Positions 12,107 to 25,300 are shown, counted from the first letter of the stretch. The stretch is DNA of 64,000 nt from Ochotona curzoniae (GCF_017591425.1 NW_024466307.1:7083001-7147000), one strand, 5' to 3'. Program-made: numbers and translations. The notes: generated by a model not told the origin, from the letters alone.

Positions 12107-12297
12107 CTTGCATAAAAATCACAGGCACCTCGGCTAGCCTGAAGACCCCGCCTTCTCTGAGCTCTTCTGCCAGCTTAGCACTTTATGATGTATCCACCTC
12201 TATACAATGTCTCCATAGTATATTTTTAACACTGACTCCCCAAATTGATTTTGAGCGGCTCAGAGACAGACAGACAGACAGAACGCCCAGTACTTAC

Positions 12298-12439
12298 CTC
12301 CGGGGCCCATAACAGGGATGGTGGGGATGGTATTTCCAACAAGGCCATTTGGCGTCCGCCTCACATTCAAAGCAGGCCTCGGATTTAGCTTTCTGCTGAC
12401 GGCTCCAAATAAGGTTATATACAGACGTTCATAGACATA
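12298..12439 (-). CDS. Putative internal coding exon, 142 bp, protein not recognised
   Basis: Read on the minus strand, 'tttttaaaactcctgccag' gives a good acceptor just before 12439, and the exon ends at 12298 with GGAG followed by GTAAGTAC, a near-consensus donor. Only one of three frames is open for all 47 codons; the other two hit stops within the first eight codons. The peptide starts 'YVYERLYITLFGAV', continues with 'SRKLNPRPALNVRRTPNG' and ends 'NTIPTIPVMGPG', leaving one base of a split codon (phase 1). Six CpGs lie in 142 bp, well above the local level, as in constrained coding sequence. I do not recognise the family. The rest of the gene would lie mainly outside the window or in exons too short to see. 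It could still be a chance open segment. Confidence 0.45.
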
Positions 12440-13055
12440 CTGGCAGGAGTTTTAAAAAGAAGCGTTTCATCCAACAACTTTAAATTCATCGTTTCTATGA
12501 TCCTCTTTTGGCACTGCTTTATTTTAATACCCCCAGAAGCCTAAAAAAAAAAAAAACATAGAAAGAAATAGCTCAGTTTACCTTGGGCTTGCAGTAATGC
12601 CTGGCGCTGTGTTAGATGCTCAGGAGACACTCCCCTATGGCCACCGGGCTCTTGCACATGCAAGGAAGGAATGCGCACCTGGCACAGCCCTTGGTTCTGG
12701 CACCAGCAGGAAGGGGAGAACCTGGGGACAGCAAAGGATGATAGGGCACCAACCTAGAGCTACACCCCAAAACCATGGAGTTTTGGGGGTCTTTCTCCTT
12801 CCAAATGCTGGCATCCCCCACTTCCCAGCAATGTTAGCCTCCAAAGAAGGGGGATATCCACTTTGCAAACTTAGCTGAGTAAAGCTCAGCAGCAATGGCT
12901 GTGCTGAACCATTGGGAGAAACTTCCTTTGATGAAGCAGCAAGCTTGTGAAAACCTGTAGCTCTATCATCAAGCAAGGATCCAGAAGTCACCTCAGAGAT
13001 GCTGGACTCAGACATGATTGCAACATAGCCCTCAGAATCCCACACTCTCAGGGAC
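12440..13055. other. Single-copy-like DNA; possible intron upstream of the putative exon
   Basis: A short A run lies at 12543-12555. Nothing else recognised. Confidence 0.4.
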
Positions 13056-13365
13056 TGCCAGCACTGGGGAACAGCTGGTTAAGGTGCAGCCTGCAATGCT
13101 GGCATCCCATATAGGCACCAATTCAAATCCCAGCTGCTCCACTTATAATCCAGCTCCTTGTTAATGCACTTGGGAAAGCCCAAGTCCTTTGACTCTTGTA
13201 CCCATGTTGGATGCCTGGATGCATCTCCTGGATTCTGCCTGGGTCCAGTTCTGTCCATTGTGGACATTTGTGGAGTGAATCAGAAAGAAAAAGATCTATC
13301 TCTTTCTGTCCTTTCTCTTTCTCTTTCTCTCTCTCTCGCTCTGTAACTGCCTTTCAAATAAGAAT
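13056..13365 (+). repeat. C-SINE, intermediate subfamily
   Basis: Blocks in order: 'cagcactggggaacagctgg', 'gctggcatcccatataggca', 'ccagctgctccacttataat', 'ttgtggagtgaatcag', a long TTTCTC/CTCTC stretch and 'ctgcctttcaaataag'. Nearly full length. Confidence 0.8.
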
Positions 13366-13476
13366 CCCACACCCTCAGTACTTGTGTTTGACACCATGAT
13401 TTAGATAGCAGCTGTCACATGCCTTATCAGAGTGCTAGGTACAAGTTACAGGTTCAACATTCCCATTCTACCTTTC

Positions 13477-13662
13477 TACTTGGGAGGCAGCAAGTAGTGG
13501 CTCAAGTAGCTGGATCCACCCACATGGGGCACTTGCATTGAGTTCTCAGCTCCTGCTGTTGACCTGGCTCAACTGCAGCTGCAAGCATTTAATTAACAAC
13601 ACACAGCAAAATTTCTCTCTTTTCCACTCTCCTTTTCAAATTAAATATTTTTTTAAAAACCC
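13477..13662 (+). repeat. C-SINE, older subfamily, 5'-truncated
   Basis: The copy begins at the 'acttgggaggcagcaagtag' block and ends with 'ctccttttcaaattaaat' and an A/T-rich tail. Confidence 0.65.
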
Positions 13663-14785
13663 ATCTACCCTTTAGAGAAAGACGTTGTGATGTTGAGCCT
13701 GTGAGTAACAAAGAGAAGCACAGATTAACCGTGACTTTACGGTGAGAGTTGCCATAACGAAGAGGCTCCAGGCCCCTCAGTCACTCACAGTGACAATTCA
13801 AAAACAGCCTTGTCTCCGGGGCTCAGCTGATGCTGTAGTTATCAGTCCTGTCCAACAAACCTTTCTGGCTCTCTGCCTTGTGGAACATTCTAGAAAGGGC
13901 ATTCTCACACTCTTTGTAGTCAAACACAGCCTGTGACTGTTCTGGCCAGAGAAGTGTGGGTTATGTAAGAGCCAGCGGACATGCCTATCATGGGTCACCT
14001 CCACTTTGAACCTGGATGAGAATGAGCAGGTCTCCCCAGCCCATCTCACATTACTGGAAGTCATTGAAATCTTAAGATGATTTCTTACTCCAGGATAACC
14101 TACCCTATTCTGATCAATACGTGCAGGGGCTTGCCCCCAACACTTAATCATCTTCTCCTCTTGGAGATACCCTGCCCCATGCCAATGGAATGTACAAGCC
14201 ATAAGATAAGGAAATCACATGTTTATGCTTACATTCAGCCAAATACAACCAGATGAGCGTAAAACTTCATAAATCCTTATGGCAAAGAAATCTTTACCTT
14301 GCTGAATTCTTTCATACCCCCTTGTCAGGAGCCACTCCAGCCAATGGACTGATTCGCCAAAACTGTGACATCCCCCAGGCCATACGGCTCGGGTGATACG
14401 AGGCAGCAGACAGCAGTGAAGCATCATCTGCACCAGAGGAAATCAGCATCTGGCCACAGGGCAGCTGCAGCCTTTGTTCTCACCCCTTCAGGGGCCGGCT
14501 ACCACCACTACCACCCCTCTGTCCAGGTAAATGGCCTGGAACCCAAGGATGGCTACAGAGCGTGGGGATCCTTGATGCCCCATAGAAATGGGATCTTGTG
14601 AGGGTACAACTGTGTTTTCTCAGTAGCAAGATTTTGGCCAGACATAAAAGAAAAGGGTGAAGTAGATTTCAGTGACCTTTTGAAGATAACGCATGGCCTC
14701 ATGACTCTGTAAATATCTGAGCAGCGTGGTAGCTTTGGCAGAGAGTCGGGAAAGGTTCGGTGTTTTTTCTTCACTGGTCAACATT
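13663..14785. other. Single-copy-like DNA
   Basis: No repeat recognised. The 134-codon minus frame at 13798-14202 has no acceptor and no protein-like composition. A plus-strand 'gtccag|gtaaat' donor-like site near 14526 follows a short open frame (14365-14601), but I see no convincing exon. Confidence 0.35.
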
Positions 14786-15120
14786 ATTGCACTTTCCTCC
14801 CTTTAGTCATATGCACAGCCCCAAGTCTACAGAATAACAAAACCCCGAGACACTTGTCTTAAGTTGCGTCCTGAATTATTACTGATTTGACTTATCTCTT
14901 CCTGTTTCCTGAATTTCCCACAAAGTTCCCCTCTTCCTGGCCGTGGCAGTCTAGGACTTCCTGTCTTGGGCAGAGATAACGGCCATTTCTCAAGCTCCTG
15001 GGCACTGTAACCTGCAGAGACCGTGGCTGTTGAGCTCCAGGAGTAGCATCCCATAATGTAATGTGTGTTACATACTGCCTGGCTCAGCGCCTGTTTTATA
15101 CACCTAGCCACCCTTGCCCC
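14786..15120 (-). repeat. 335-bp dispersed duplication, copy 1 (unclassified, LTR-like)
   Basis: This segment matches 47626-47960 over 335 bp without gaps and with five differences, in the same orientation and about 32.8 kb apart. On the minus strand it begins near a 'gtgtataaaacag' TATA-like box, and the minus strand immediately upstream of that has two 71-bp direct repeats, as seen in some retroviral U3 regions. That suggests an LTR read on the minus strand, but I see no AATAAA, primer-binding site, target-site duplication or viral coding. The 94-codon minus frame within it is shared by both copies and is likely incidental. Confidence 0.8.
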
Positions 15121-15141
15121 ACCTGGAGAGACACTTCACTG

Positions 15142-15284
15142 GTGCCAGCCTGACCAGGGTCTGGGCTGGACTGCGGTTCCCAATGCCCATTCAGCATGCT
15201 GGCACTTCTCCAGTGCCAGCCTCACCAGGGTCTGGGCCAAGCTACGATGCTCAGAGCCCACTCAGCATGCTGGGCCTGGGCCAA
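15142..15284. repeat. Two-unit tandem repeat, 71-bp period
   Basis: The first unit starts at 15142 and the second at 15213, both with 'gtgccagcct.accagggtc' and both ending around 'tcagcatgctgg'. They are clearly related but several bases differ. They lie directly beside duplicated copy 1 and are absent from copy 2. Confidence 0.7.
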
Positions 15285-17639
15285 GCTCTGTCCTACAGAG
15301 ACTGACAACTCCTCTCCAGTTTCAGCACCACCCAGCCAGAGACCCATCATTACCACATGGAACTCCTAAGAGAAAATTGAGTTGAATAAATTATTAGCAA
15401 TTTCATCATAAACTTCAAATCATCTTCCATACATTCTCTCCAAACTGCCAGAGTAATTTATCTATTAAACATTTAGATAGTACCATCCTTCCTTGTCAAT
15501 GCTCTCTTGGGAGAGATTGTTAATAGTAGACCATTACATTCCCAGAGTTTAAGTTCAGAAAGGCCTCCAGGCAGGTTAGGGGCTGAATGCCTTTTCTTAG
15601 ATCTCCATCTCTCTGTTCTTTTATGCTTTTATGATTTCAGAGGAAGACCTTGATAGGTCGTACATGAAGAAAAGGGACCGAGGTGAAGAACAGAGTCCTG
15701 GGGTGTCCTGCTTTTTGGACTATCGCTGAAATATGAACCATGGATCATCATGTTGTTCTTTTATTTCTAAACTTTTTTTTTTTTGGCAGAAGTGATCATT
15801 AGAAGATAGTTTGTGTTTGTCAGCACTCCTAAAACAACCTGACGAAGAGGTGAGGTTCCTGAATATGACCAGCCCCAGCTAACTCCTGGACTCCTTACAG
15901 GAAACATCACCATGACTTTTGATTGCCTAGAGGAAATGTCACCAGGACCCAAATCTGAACCGACTCTTCAGTTCACAGGCCCTTCCATCCATCCTTGCCA
16001 TTCATGTTTTCATTATGATGAAAATCACCATAGAAAATAGTTGCTTAAAAGTTGACAGTGAGAACAAAGTACACGAGGTTCCAAGTCAGCTTATTATTAT
16101 TATTTTTAGCATGAACACCAATAATTTTTCTGGTCACAACATGAACTGAAATTCATTTCTTTTTGTATCTTACCCACATAACCATAGCCCAAAACAGAAT
16201 CAACATTATACAGTGACTTCAGCCAGAGTTAAAAGTCGAGTAGCCCTAAACTGTAGTGCACCAGCAATGTCTCTTAGTGGGTTGCTCACTCACATCCTGA
16301 TGGCTCTTGGTGACTCTGAGGTTAAAAGTACTATACACACTGTTTTCATCCTCTTCTTTTTGTGGAATATTAGACCACAAACATGTTAGTAACTGCATGG
16401 AGTATGTGTGTTTGCAGGCTCCCCCCTCACACACACACACACAGAGTCATACAAGCACACAGAAAAAGCTCAGCTTGTCAACAACTCTGGTGAAATAAAA
16501 TACTAATGATAATTAGAAACATGTGTCCCCAGCAAAGAGCCACAAAAGCTCAAAGGTCATCTTTTTCCAAATGACCTAATTAGAAGAGCCTGGAGTGTTG
16601 GCTACAGTATAATGGTTTTACACAGCTTTTAACTCACATTTCCTGTTTTAAAACAATGCAATTTACTGCTCCTGCAGCAAATATGAATTGTCACTTAATG
16701 CCAACAGAATGAGGCCTCCCCACACCACCTGCCTCCAGCAATCTCTGCATTGTTAGACCCATCCGCTGAGGACTGCTGGTCTACCATCCCAGAATGACCA
16801 TTTAGAACCGCATCCCAGGAATGCTGCCAAGTGCAGAACAAGGATTTCATATAGAAGGGAACCCACTTGGTACTTTACATTAATGCCAGTTGAAATATGC
16901 ATGAATAGACCAAAGTGGAAAGCAGTTGTTCTGAATCCGAGTATCAGTGAACGATTCTTACAGTCCTTTTTCTGGTCCCAGAGCTAGGATTTCGATGCTG
17001 AATGATTCTAATTGCCCAGAGACAATAGACAACGCACTGGCAGAAAATGCTGCCTGCTAGAAACTCAAACAGGCACCCAAATAAAATTGTCCTTTTCAAT
17101 AGAGGCCTCTATGCATGTGGAATGTGGACTTGATCTCCATCATTTACATTCAATATCATGTTTCACTGGGGATTCGTGTTGGCTTTGAACATTCCATTTC
17201 CTCAGTTCTCCCAGCAGAAACACTGAACGAATGCTATGAGCAGCAGTGTCCATCCAGGATTGTGAAAAAAAAATGAAAATGAAAATGCAGTCACAGCAAT
17301 GGATGCCCAGATCAGAGGATTTCTCCCAGCTCCTCTTATCACTGGTGGAGATCAAATGCCCAGGTTTAGACTGGCATGTGGGTAGAAGGAACCCATCCCC
17401 TTGCCCAGTTAGTGTCACAGAAATGGTTTACCTAGAATTCTCTACACCCTGTTGCTGGCTACAGAAATGATGGTTAACAGAGCAAACTTGGATGATTAAA
17501 TTTCCAGGATAGCTCAAGAGTCATTCAACAGAATGCCCAACCCCACCCACTGCTTCCGTCATTCCCAACCTGTGCATTAATTAGGACCACTTTATTCAAA
17601 TAGATTAGCCTATACCTCAAGCAGTGAAATCAAAGACAG
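15285..17639. other. Single-copy-like DNA
   Basis: No gene or interspersed repeat recognised. A T9-10 run lies at 15773-15783 and a short (CA)n at 16430-16443. Confidence 0.4.
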
Positions 17640-17968
17640 CACAGCAGACTCCCACCTGAAGGGTCAGGCACTGGTTTAGAGACCCACATCCCACCCTGGC
17701 ATGCTCAACTTTGATCATCTCATCTGACTTCCATCACCAGCTTCCTGCTAGTGTGGGTCGTGGGAGGCAGAGGAGATGGTTCAAGCCTCTGTCTCCCATG
17801 GAAGGAACCTGGATTACATTCCTGCCTCTTGATTCTGTTCCCAGGCCAGCCTTGATGCTGAAGTACTGAAGACATCAGGAGAGTGAGTCAACAGTTGGGA
17901 TCTCCTTTCCTCTCATTCCACTCTCTCTCTCTCAACCTCTCAAAATTAAAAAAAAAAAAAAAAAAAAA
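17640..17968 (+). repeat. C-SINE, old subfamily
   Basis: Diverged copy with 'ccagcttcctgctagtgtgg', 'cgtgggaggcagaggagatg', a 'cccaggccagccttgatgc' block, a CTCTCTCTCTC stretch and a poly-A tail of about 20. Confidence 0.7.
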
Positions 17969-17971
17969 CTG

Positions 17972-18303
17972 GAAAAAGCAACAGCTATGTATCCATCACA
18001 TCCAGATGTGAAGATATAATGCAGTGCATGTTTCTACTTCCAAATCAAAGAAGGACTCCCAATGAAACTGTTAAATATATCTTAACAATTGGATGCTGGA
18101 CTCTGCCATTGTCCATACCTACAATATCAGAATACACTTAAATAGCAGAATGATGGACTTAGGACTGTTTATGAAAGACTATACTATTATAATGATATAG
18201 GGGAAATCAGTGGGGTGAGGTAGGGATTTGGGGAGGGGGGAAGAAAAAATCTCAGAGCCTATTGAACTACATCATAAAATAACAAAATTTAAATTAAAAA
18301 AAA
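17972..18303 (+). repeat. L1 LINE 3' UTR/tail (lagomorph-type)
   Basis: The end reads 'gtagggatttggggaggggg', 'atctcagagcctattgaact', 'catcataaaataacaaaatt' and a poly-A-rich tail. This resembles the G-rich 3' UTR and terminus of lagomorph L1. Only the 3' end is present, as usual for 5'-truncated copies. It begins right after the C-SINE poly-A. Confidence 0.6.
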
Positions 18304-20265
18304 CAAAAAGTATCAAGAAGTTATATTCATTCATTGTGTCTTTGATTTGATGTGTATTTTTCATATTGTTCAATCCATGGCTAAACCAAAGGAAAAGAAA
18401 TCTTAGAATAACCCACATTTTTGCCAACCTTTGAACTTAACTTGTCTTTAATGTAATGCTTGGTTCATGAAGAATGTTCTGCAAAATGAGGGGAATAACA
18501 GCAATTGAAATTTCAACACCCTGTGGTCAGGGGTCTTTATCTGAACTATTTCTTAAAGTAGATGATATCGGAAATATTTTTCATGACAGTTTATTAGAAA
18601 CAACACATCTATAAAGGCTGCGTCTGTAATTTCTCAGATAAGGAGATTCTGATACAAGTATTCCCCCAATTAAGACTTTTGTTGAAATACTTTAAATTCC
18701 TTTCTGTCGACTGGCCACTCCCCTTAAATTACTAAAAGGTATAATTATAATTTGAAAAATCCCCTCCTGATGGCTTATGAATCCCAACATAAAGACTTAC
18801 ATGAGATGTGCAAATATGAGTCCCAGAAGAAGAATTACCTTCTTACAGTTTTCTGTATTGTCATATAAATTAGATATTAGCAAGTGGATATCTAAAGTTC
18901 TTAGACTAATTTACTTGAAGTGTACACAATTATTAGTTCTCTACATAAATTAACATGGCAATTTCAGACTCTGCATGTTTTCTAGTCTATTGGTTATTAA
19001 ATTATCTCTCACTATAGTTTTAATTTTTAATTCATTGCTTATTAGCAAAATCACGCACTTCATTTTATTTCCATTGTCATGAATTGTCAGTTTAAAACTT
19101 TTGATTAGCACTAATTTTGCATTGTGTGTGCATCACTGTGTTTTCCAAAAGTCTAGAGGATAACTTTCCAATTTCTGCACAACTGATGGATACTTCATTA
19201 TGTTAAATTTCATCAAAAACTTAAAAAAAAAAATCCATCCATAGGATTTCGGTGCCCCTGTGATAAGTACTTGTCTCTTTGCTCAAATCTCTCAAATAAG
19301 TGGTCAAACAGTATCTATATCTACATTCTCAATTTCTCCTTGAGTCTCTAAGACTTATGTCTGCTTCCTACCCACTCCAATAACATTTCAATTAAAACAT
19401 GACTACCCTATTTTTCCAATCTTTATGTTCCTGGACTATTTATTTATATGCTCAAAAAGCACGTATTGAGCCTCTCACCTGGAAGATCAACAGATAAGGA
19501 TGCAAAGCAGGGCACCGAAAATCCCCAGTTTTGTAGCTTTGGATTGTTTCAGAGATGCTCCCTGAACGTCTCCTGATTTCCATGGAAACGCATTCTCCTG
19601 CTTCTCTGACTGCTCTGATTACTCCATTCCACATCTGGGCTGTTCCTCCTCTTCCAAAACCCATGCCACAGCAGTTTTCTCCTATGCTCATCCTGGCTCC
19701 TCTGCTCTGTTCTGGGCTCTCCCTCTCTCTCTGTAACAGCCTCAGATCTCCTAGCTTCAGTGATGCTCTTTAGTGAATGATTCTCATCCATACCTAGAAA
19801 GAAGCTTCAGTCTCATATTCACAGTTACATCTCATTGCCTCACTCATGACCTGTGAAATCCCACTACATCCCAAGCTACACTACACCCATGTCCCCTACA
19901 TACACTCCCACTCTTGTATCTCATCTTACACATTCCTCCACCTACCTGTACACAAACATTCTTGTTCTTTCTTTCTGGGTTAGATCAGTCTTCCTAGGCA
20001 ATTAGAGGAAGAGAAGTTCTGATCCAAGAAACTGACACCATTGGATGATTTCATTCAAACTCATCGTTGATAGCAAAAAGTGAGCGTTCACCTTCTCTCA
20101 GAGCATGTTTCCTTCTGTGCAGTGCCAGGAAGTTGGGTGAACAAGGAAGGAAGAATGACAAGCAAAGAGACACTGTTTCACAGGAGAGCCTAATAAGAAG
20201 TAGAGGAAGAATAAGCTAGAACTCCAAAAGTCAAGCATCCTGCTGAAATGAATGCATTTGAATTG
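18304..20265. other. AT-rich single-copy-like DNA
   Basis: No repeat recognised. A minus-strand frame at 19452-19691 contains a good donor-like string (CCAG|GTGAGA near 19480), but neither an acceptor nor protein-like composition supports an exon. Confidence 0.35.
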
Positions 20266-20600
20266 AATTTTTATTTATCTGAGAGGTAGAGCGATGTAGA
20301 GAAAAAGAGACAGAGAAACAAAGATCCTACATCCACTGGTTCAGGCCCCCAAATGCTTCCCAAAGCCAGGTCTGCATCGGGCCAAAGCCAAGAACCAAGA
20401 ATCAGACTGTGTCTTCTACGATAACTGCCGGGATTCTGCTACCGAAGCCATCACCCGCCACCCCCAGGGTAGGCATTAGCAAGAAGCTGGAATTAGGAAT
20501 GGAGCCAGAACTCAAGGCCCAGGCATTTTGCTATGGGATGCTGGTGTCCCAAATACCTGGTCCTGTCAGAATCTCCACCTGCAAAGTTTGACAGACTTGC
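20266..20600 (-). repeat. C-SINE, older subfamily, minus strand
   Basis: The plus strand shows the reverse-complement order: 'tttttatttatctgagaggt', a 'gagaaaaagagacagagaaa' block, 'ccactggttcaggcccccaa', and near the head 'gctatgggatgctggtgtcc'. Long but diverged. Confidence 0.7.
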
Positions 20601-22149
20601 CTAGACCTGACCCTCCAGCACATTCTACTCCAGAGTCAACTCTGATTCCTCTGTCTCATTGGTGTGATGAGATGGGAAGATATACATTCCCCTTCCTTCC
20701 TTGACTGTGATTGATGTTAAACCTATCTTTCCTTTGTCCTATTATTTCCGGTTCTATATTTTGCCAGAGATCTGTTTTTTGTTGGATTACTTTCTACAGA
20801 TGCTTATGTGTCCCCCCCTCAAAAAAAAATGAAGAGACATTTGCCTTATACTTCATTTGACACAAACATACTTTTTTCTTTTTGTTTTATTATTTAGTGT
20901 TATTAAATGTGAAAAAGTGCACAGAAGCTCTTAGCAAATGCATGGAGTCTGCAAGATTGTCCGAGGGCCTGTCTTGGTGGCTGTGTCATCAAGAACAACT
21001 CTACGCCACACTGAAAGACTGCAGAACCAAGACTCCATGACACAACCCCGTGAATCCCACACTGATTCTTAGCAACTCTTCTACTGAAGCCCATGAAGGC
21101 CAATTTCTGTGGCCACCGTCATCATACTTGCCACCCTCATCAAGCCTATGTTTTGCCATTATTCATCTCCAACCTGAAGTCTCCCTGAAGACCACATGAA
21201 AAGTTATGGAAGTCATACAGGCCAGGGAAGCTGGCAAAGTGAGTTAGGATCCTTACCCCTGCAGAGAGACTGACTAGATAAGGACCCATCTTCAAGCTAG
21301 GGTATTCAAGCATCCTGTGCAAACACAAAGGTCTGGCCAATGTCTACCACCTTCACTCATTGGCTCAGCGAACTTGGTCCTCAACGATCCCTGTACCACC
21401 AGAGTTAGGACCTGGTGGAAAATAAATTCACGAGCCCCACTCCATATACCACCAAGTCAGGCTGAGCCTTCCACATGATTCTGACGTTGCTACCAGAAAT
21501 GAGGCTCAACAGAGGACTGGGTACAGTCAGGGAAACTACTGATATGACCTTAAACAAGTCCAAAACTCTTGGCTTCAACACACAAAACATAGAGAAATTG
21601 AAGTCTTCCTCACAGGTTAATGGAAAGGACTAAGTAAGTGAGTTTGGTGTATATGAGCTCAATAAAAATTATTCTAGTTTGGGTTTCTTTTTTTGTTATA
21701 CTCTGTGGTCTAGACAAACCAATCTACTTAGCATTTCATACCTCTAGGTCTGCACTGTATCAACAATCAGCAAAACATACTTGCCTCTCTTTCTCTGGTG
21801 GTGATTCAGGCGACACCTCTTTTAGTAACAAACACCCCTATATTTGCACGGATTTCAAGTCAGTCCCACCTTTCCAAGAAGCCTTCTTCACTGTACTTCT
21901 CTACTCTGAACTTCTCACAGACTTATTTTCTTGACTTATTATTTCATAATTTCATATATTGGTGGATGAGTTTTCATTACAAATGCCTGCAGCATAGGAT
22001 ATCTAACTTAAATATCATAAATAGGCCACATTTTCCATTATCACTTAGATTTTGCCACATTTTAAGATGAACACTTCATAAATAAATAAAGTAAAATTAG
22101 ATATGTAAATATGTGCTGGCTGTATTTACCTAACAGTGTTGGACAGTTC
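20601..22149. other. Single-copy-like DNA
   Basis: Nothing recognised. Open frames at 21638-21934 and 21798-22070 overlap each other on the same strand and have no splice or start support. Confidence 0.4.
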
Positions 22150-22320
22150 AAGTCCTGGCATAAGACATCCCTGAGCTTCGATCCCAGCTCCAGCATAGCC
22201 GGTCGTGTGACTGTGGACAACCTGCTTCACCTATCTGAGTCTGTTTTATGAAAGGTAAAGATTAAATGAAAGAAGGTGTTTGCTTAGCCAGACATCTGGC
22301 ATGCATTACACAATCAGTTC
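22150..22320 (+). repeat. MIR SINE (ancient)
   Basis: The order 'gagcttcgatcccagctcca', 'cgtgtgactgtggacaacct', 'cacctatctgagtctg' and 'agattaaatgaaagaaggtg' follows MIR, the ancient tRNA-derived SINE with a conserved core. Confidence 0.75.
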
Positions 22321-25300
22321 ATAATTCACCTATTGATTCATAACAAATGCAATTATTTTGAGGGGGTGAGAGTTTTACACCTAACTCCTTTTAAATCAAC
22401 ACTTTCTTAAGAAAAAAAAAAAGCAGCTGTCTTTTAAATCTGCTCTTTAGAAATACAGATACATGATCTTTTATGTTTTATGGCTGTATCTAACAAGATT
22501 ATTTCATCATATCAAAGCTTAACTATGCTGCTATTGTGTTGGACTATTCATTACACAGAATGCCCCAGGTAGCTTCAATGCTTCTGGATATATATGTATA
22601 CACATATATATATCATCTCATTATGTGCAGTCACCTACAATCTAGAGATTTTAATTCAGTTACTGATTGAGAGTGCACCAGAGGGAAGGAACCAAATGGA
22701 AGAGGACTGAGGACCATATCATGGACCATTTAGCTGAATTAAACCCAGCTTCCATGTGGTGGTACAGAGGATGATTGTAATACCACATCTCCAGCTACTA
22801 CACGCATTGAGTTCATTACCAACCAATCTACATCTCTGCATTTTCACACTCACCACCCATGACTTCGGAGCATTTCGATAATGAAGCTCTACAGGGACAA
22901 AAACTGTTGGGGAGTTTTTTCCTTCACTTTCTGTCATTTCGCTAACATATACTGCAGATGCCCCCAACTGACACTGCTGAGAAATACGGAGACAGGGAAG
23001 CTTCAAGGAAACGAGGCCGTGAGGGCCAAGGAGGCAGGAGACAGGGAGCACACTGCAAACCATAGGACTGCGAAAATCAATAAAGATTCATTATAAAACA
23101 ATACAGAGAGACACTGAGGTGTATTTGCTCTGAACCCTACTCATGCTGCTTTATTGTTCTGCTGTTTAGAAAGTGATAAGAGATTTCCACAACAGAAGCA
23201 CTTTACTGTTTTATTAAAGATTATTTTAAAACATGCACTGCGCAATTTATAGAAAAATCCATATTCTCTTTGGTTCTTGCAATTCAATCCCACCTGTTCA
23301 AGTCTCAATAAATATTGTTTCGTATTATTGAATAGTTGTAACTGTGAAAACCGAAATAGAACAGCTCCCCATTTCCACTCATTCATCCCATTTCTCCCAG
23401 GCCTCTCTCTCTCATCTCCTGGTAGAGCTTTGCCCCTTCTTTTGACTTCACTCAACATCTTTCCTTTCACTATGTTCACATTCTTGAAACTATACTTTGA
23501 GATCAAAGGACAGCTTTCCTCCTGAAGTATGCCAGCTTCTGTGTCTTGAGCCATTTTAAAAGGACAACCGCTGTTCTGACAGCTTTGCACGTTCACTGTT
23601 CTTTCTCTTGTCCTTGGTACAACTGAGGAAAGTCAGGGAGGTAAAGCAGTAATATGTACACAGGTGCATGTCTTTCATCAAAGCACACAGGGAATTGTTT
23701 TTTTTTTTTTTTAAACCTGAGAATCAGGTATCACAATTTTGCTAATGTTTAAGAATCTCATCTTGGAACACAGAAGCCACAAATACTTCACTCTTCTAAG
23801 GGTTAAGGTTTTCTTAACAAATTAAAGTCCAAAGCACAAGTAGTGGTGCCTGATGTTTTTCTCCAATAATTAGTAGAGGCATCAGGGTTCCTAATGGTGA
23901 CATGGGAAAATCCTTTATTTTTGCCCACACAGAGTATGAAAACAGTGCTTGGTGTAAACACACTTGAGACATTGAAGTATGCTGTGAAGAGCTCAACTGT
24001 GGGCCCCAAGTGGGTTCACTGGTTTGTCTGGCAAACAAATGTTTTAAAGGTTATTAATGCCTGGAAGCTTAAGCAGGAAGAGAAATTATCACTTTTTTTA
24101 GATAGATAAAATGTGGATTTGGGACTCTGTTGCAATAATAATATCTATTATGAGTAGAGAGTGGAAATTACGAAAAAGGGAGTGAAATATAAATTCTTTC
24201 TAGTTGCGTACATTGATTACTGCTTGTTCTTTCAAAGGACAAACCATGTCAACTTCTGAGAAATTGTGGAATTTGTTTTTTGCAAGTCTTATGAACTGGC
24301 ATGGCAGAAGAGAAGATCTTCCTTACTGAAAAACTTGTTTTGTAGTCAAAATAAGCTCTTTCAGGTGCCAGCATTTTGTGGTGATTCTTTGATCTTTGAA
24401 GAGGAATACAAACCTTAGTGGAACTGTTTGGAGATCTGCTCACCACAGAGTGACCAATTAATTTTTGTGGAATCAACATTAGTGCTGGCATAGCAACACC
24501 TACTGGCACTTTTATGAAGTAAAGTTGAAATCAATGTGGCCAAAAATTGATTCTCCCATCACAGCAGAGTTCTTACCTGTGATGTCTATATACAAAAAAT
24601 GACTGCATCTAAATGAAAGAGCGGAAGAGATACGGTGGTTGTGCAAACAAACAAACAAAAAATTCATGCCTAGTGTTTAAAGTGCCACTGAGGAAACTGC
24701 CGAACTTCTCTCGAAACCCAACTTATCATTCAGCTTATTCGTAAAACGGCATAACCGAGTTCATGGCTGAGACTGATTCTTCCTTTTCTACTCGTGTCCT
24801 CTTCCTTCTCCTCCTTCATTCCTCATCCACTCCTTAGAGTCACACAATTACAGGAAGCCATTCAGGAAAGTGCTGGGTAGATTAAAATAAACTGAGAGGC
24901 ATCGTGTTTATTTTTACCACAGATGCAAAGTCTAGTCACCAAACAATGAATAATACAGCATGTAATGTCTTAGCCTGCCAGTTCTTCCAACTCCTAAAAC
25001 AGTATCTCCACTTAAAGAGACCTTCAGGGAGAGTGCAAACCACAAAACACAGAGCCTCAGAAAGGACGGTATACACCAAAAGAATACACCCAGACATGGA
25101 CAAGTCTTCAAGCTCAGCAAGACTGGGATTCATCAGCATTTAGAAAAACCACTGTTCCTATTTAGTTAAGACACTTCCACTCACTAGTAACTCCTGGGAG
25201 GGGTGGGGGCAAGCAGCCCCACGGAAGTGAATGAGAAATAGTAGGGGTTGCAGGTGAACCAAGTTGTAAGCCAAATGCTGACAGGTGATTTGCAGGTTTC

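Noticed and set aside
14827..15111. A 94-codon minus frame kept in both 335-bp copies (14827-15111 and 47667-47951), a possible small gene family
   Set aside because: The copies are so recent that an open frame would persist by chance. Composition is not protein-like and no start or domain evidence exists. Kept only as part of the duplication.
19475..19485. Minus-strand CCAG|GTGAGA donor-like site
   Set aside because: The upstream frame has no protein-like composition and no good acceptor.
23141..23596. 151-codon minus-strand frame
   Set aside because: No splice sites, no recognisable domain and overlapping frames on the other strand; within expectation for 64 kb of six-frame DNA.
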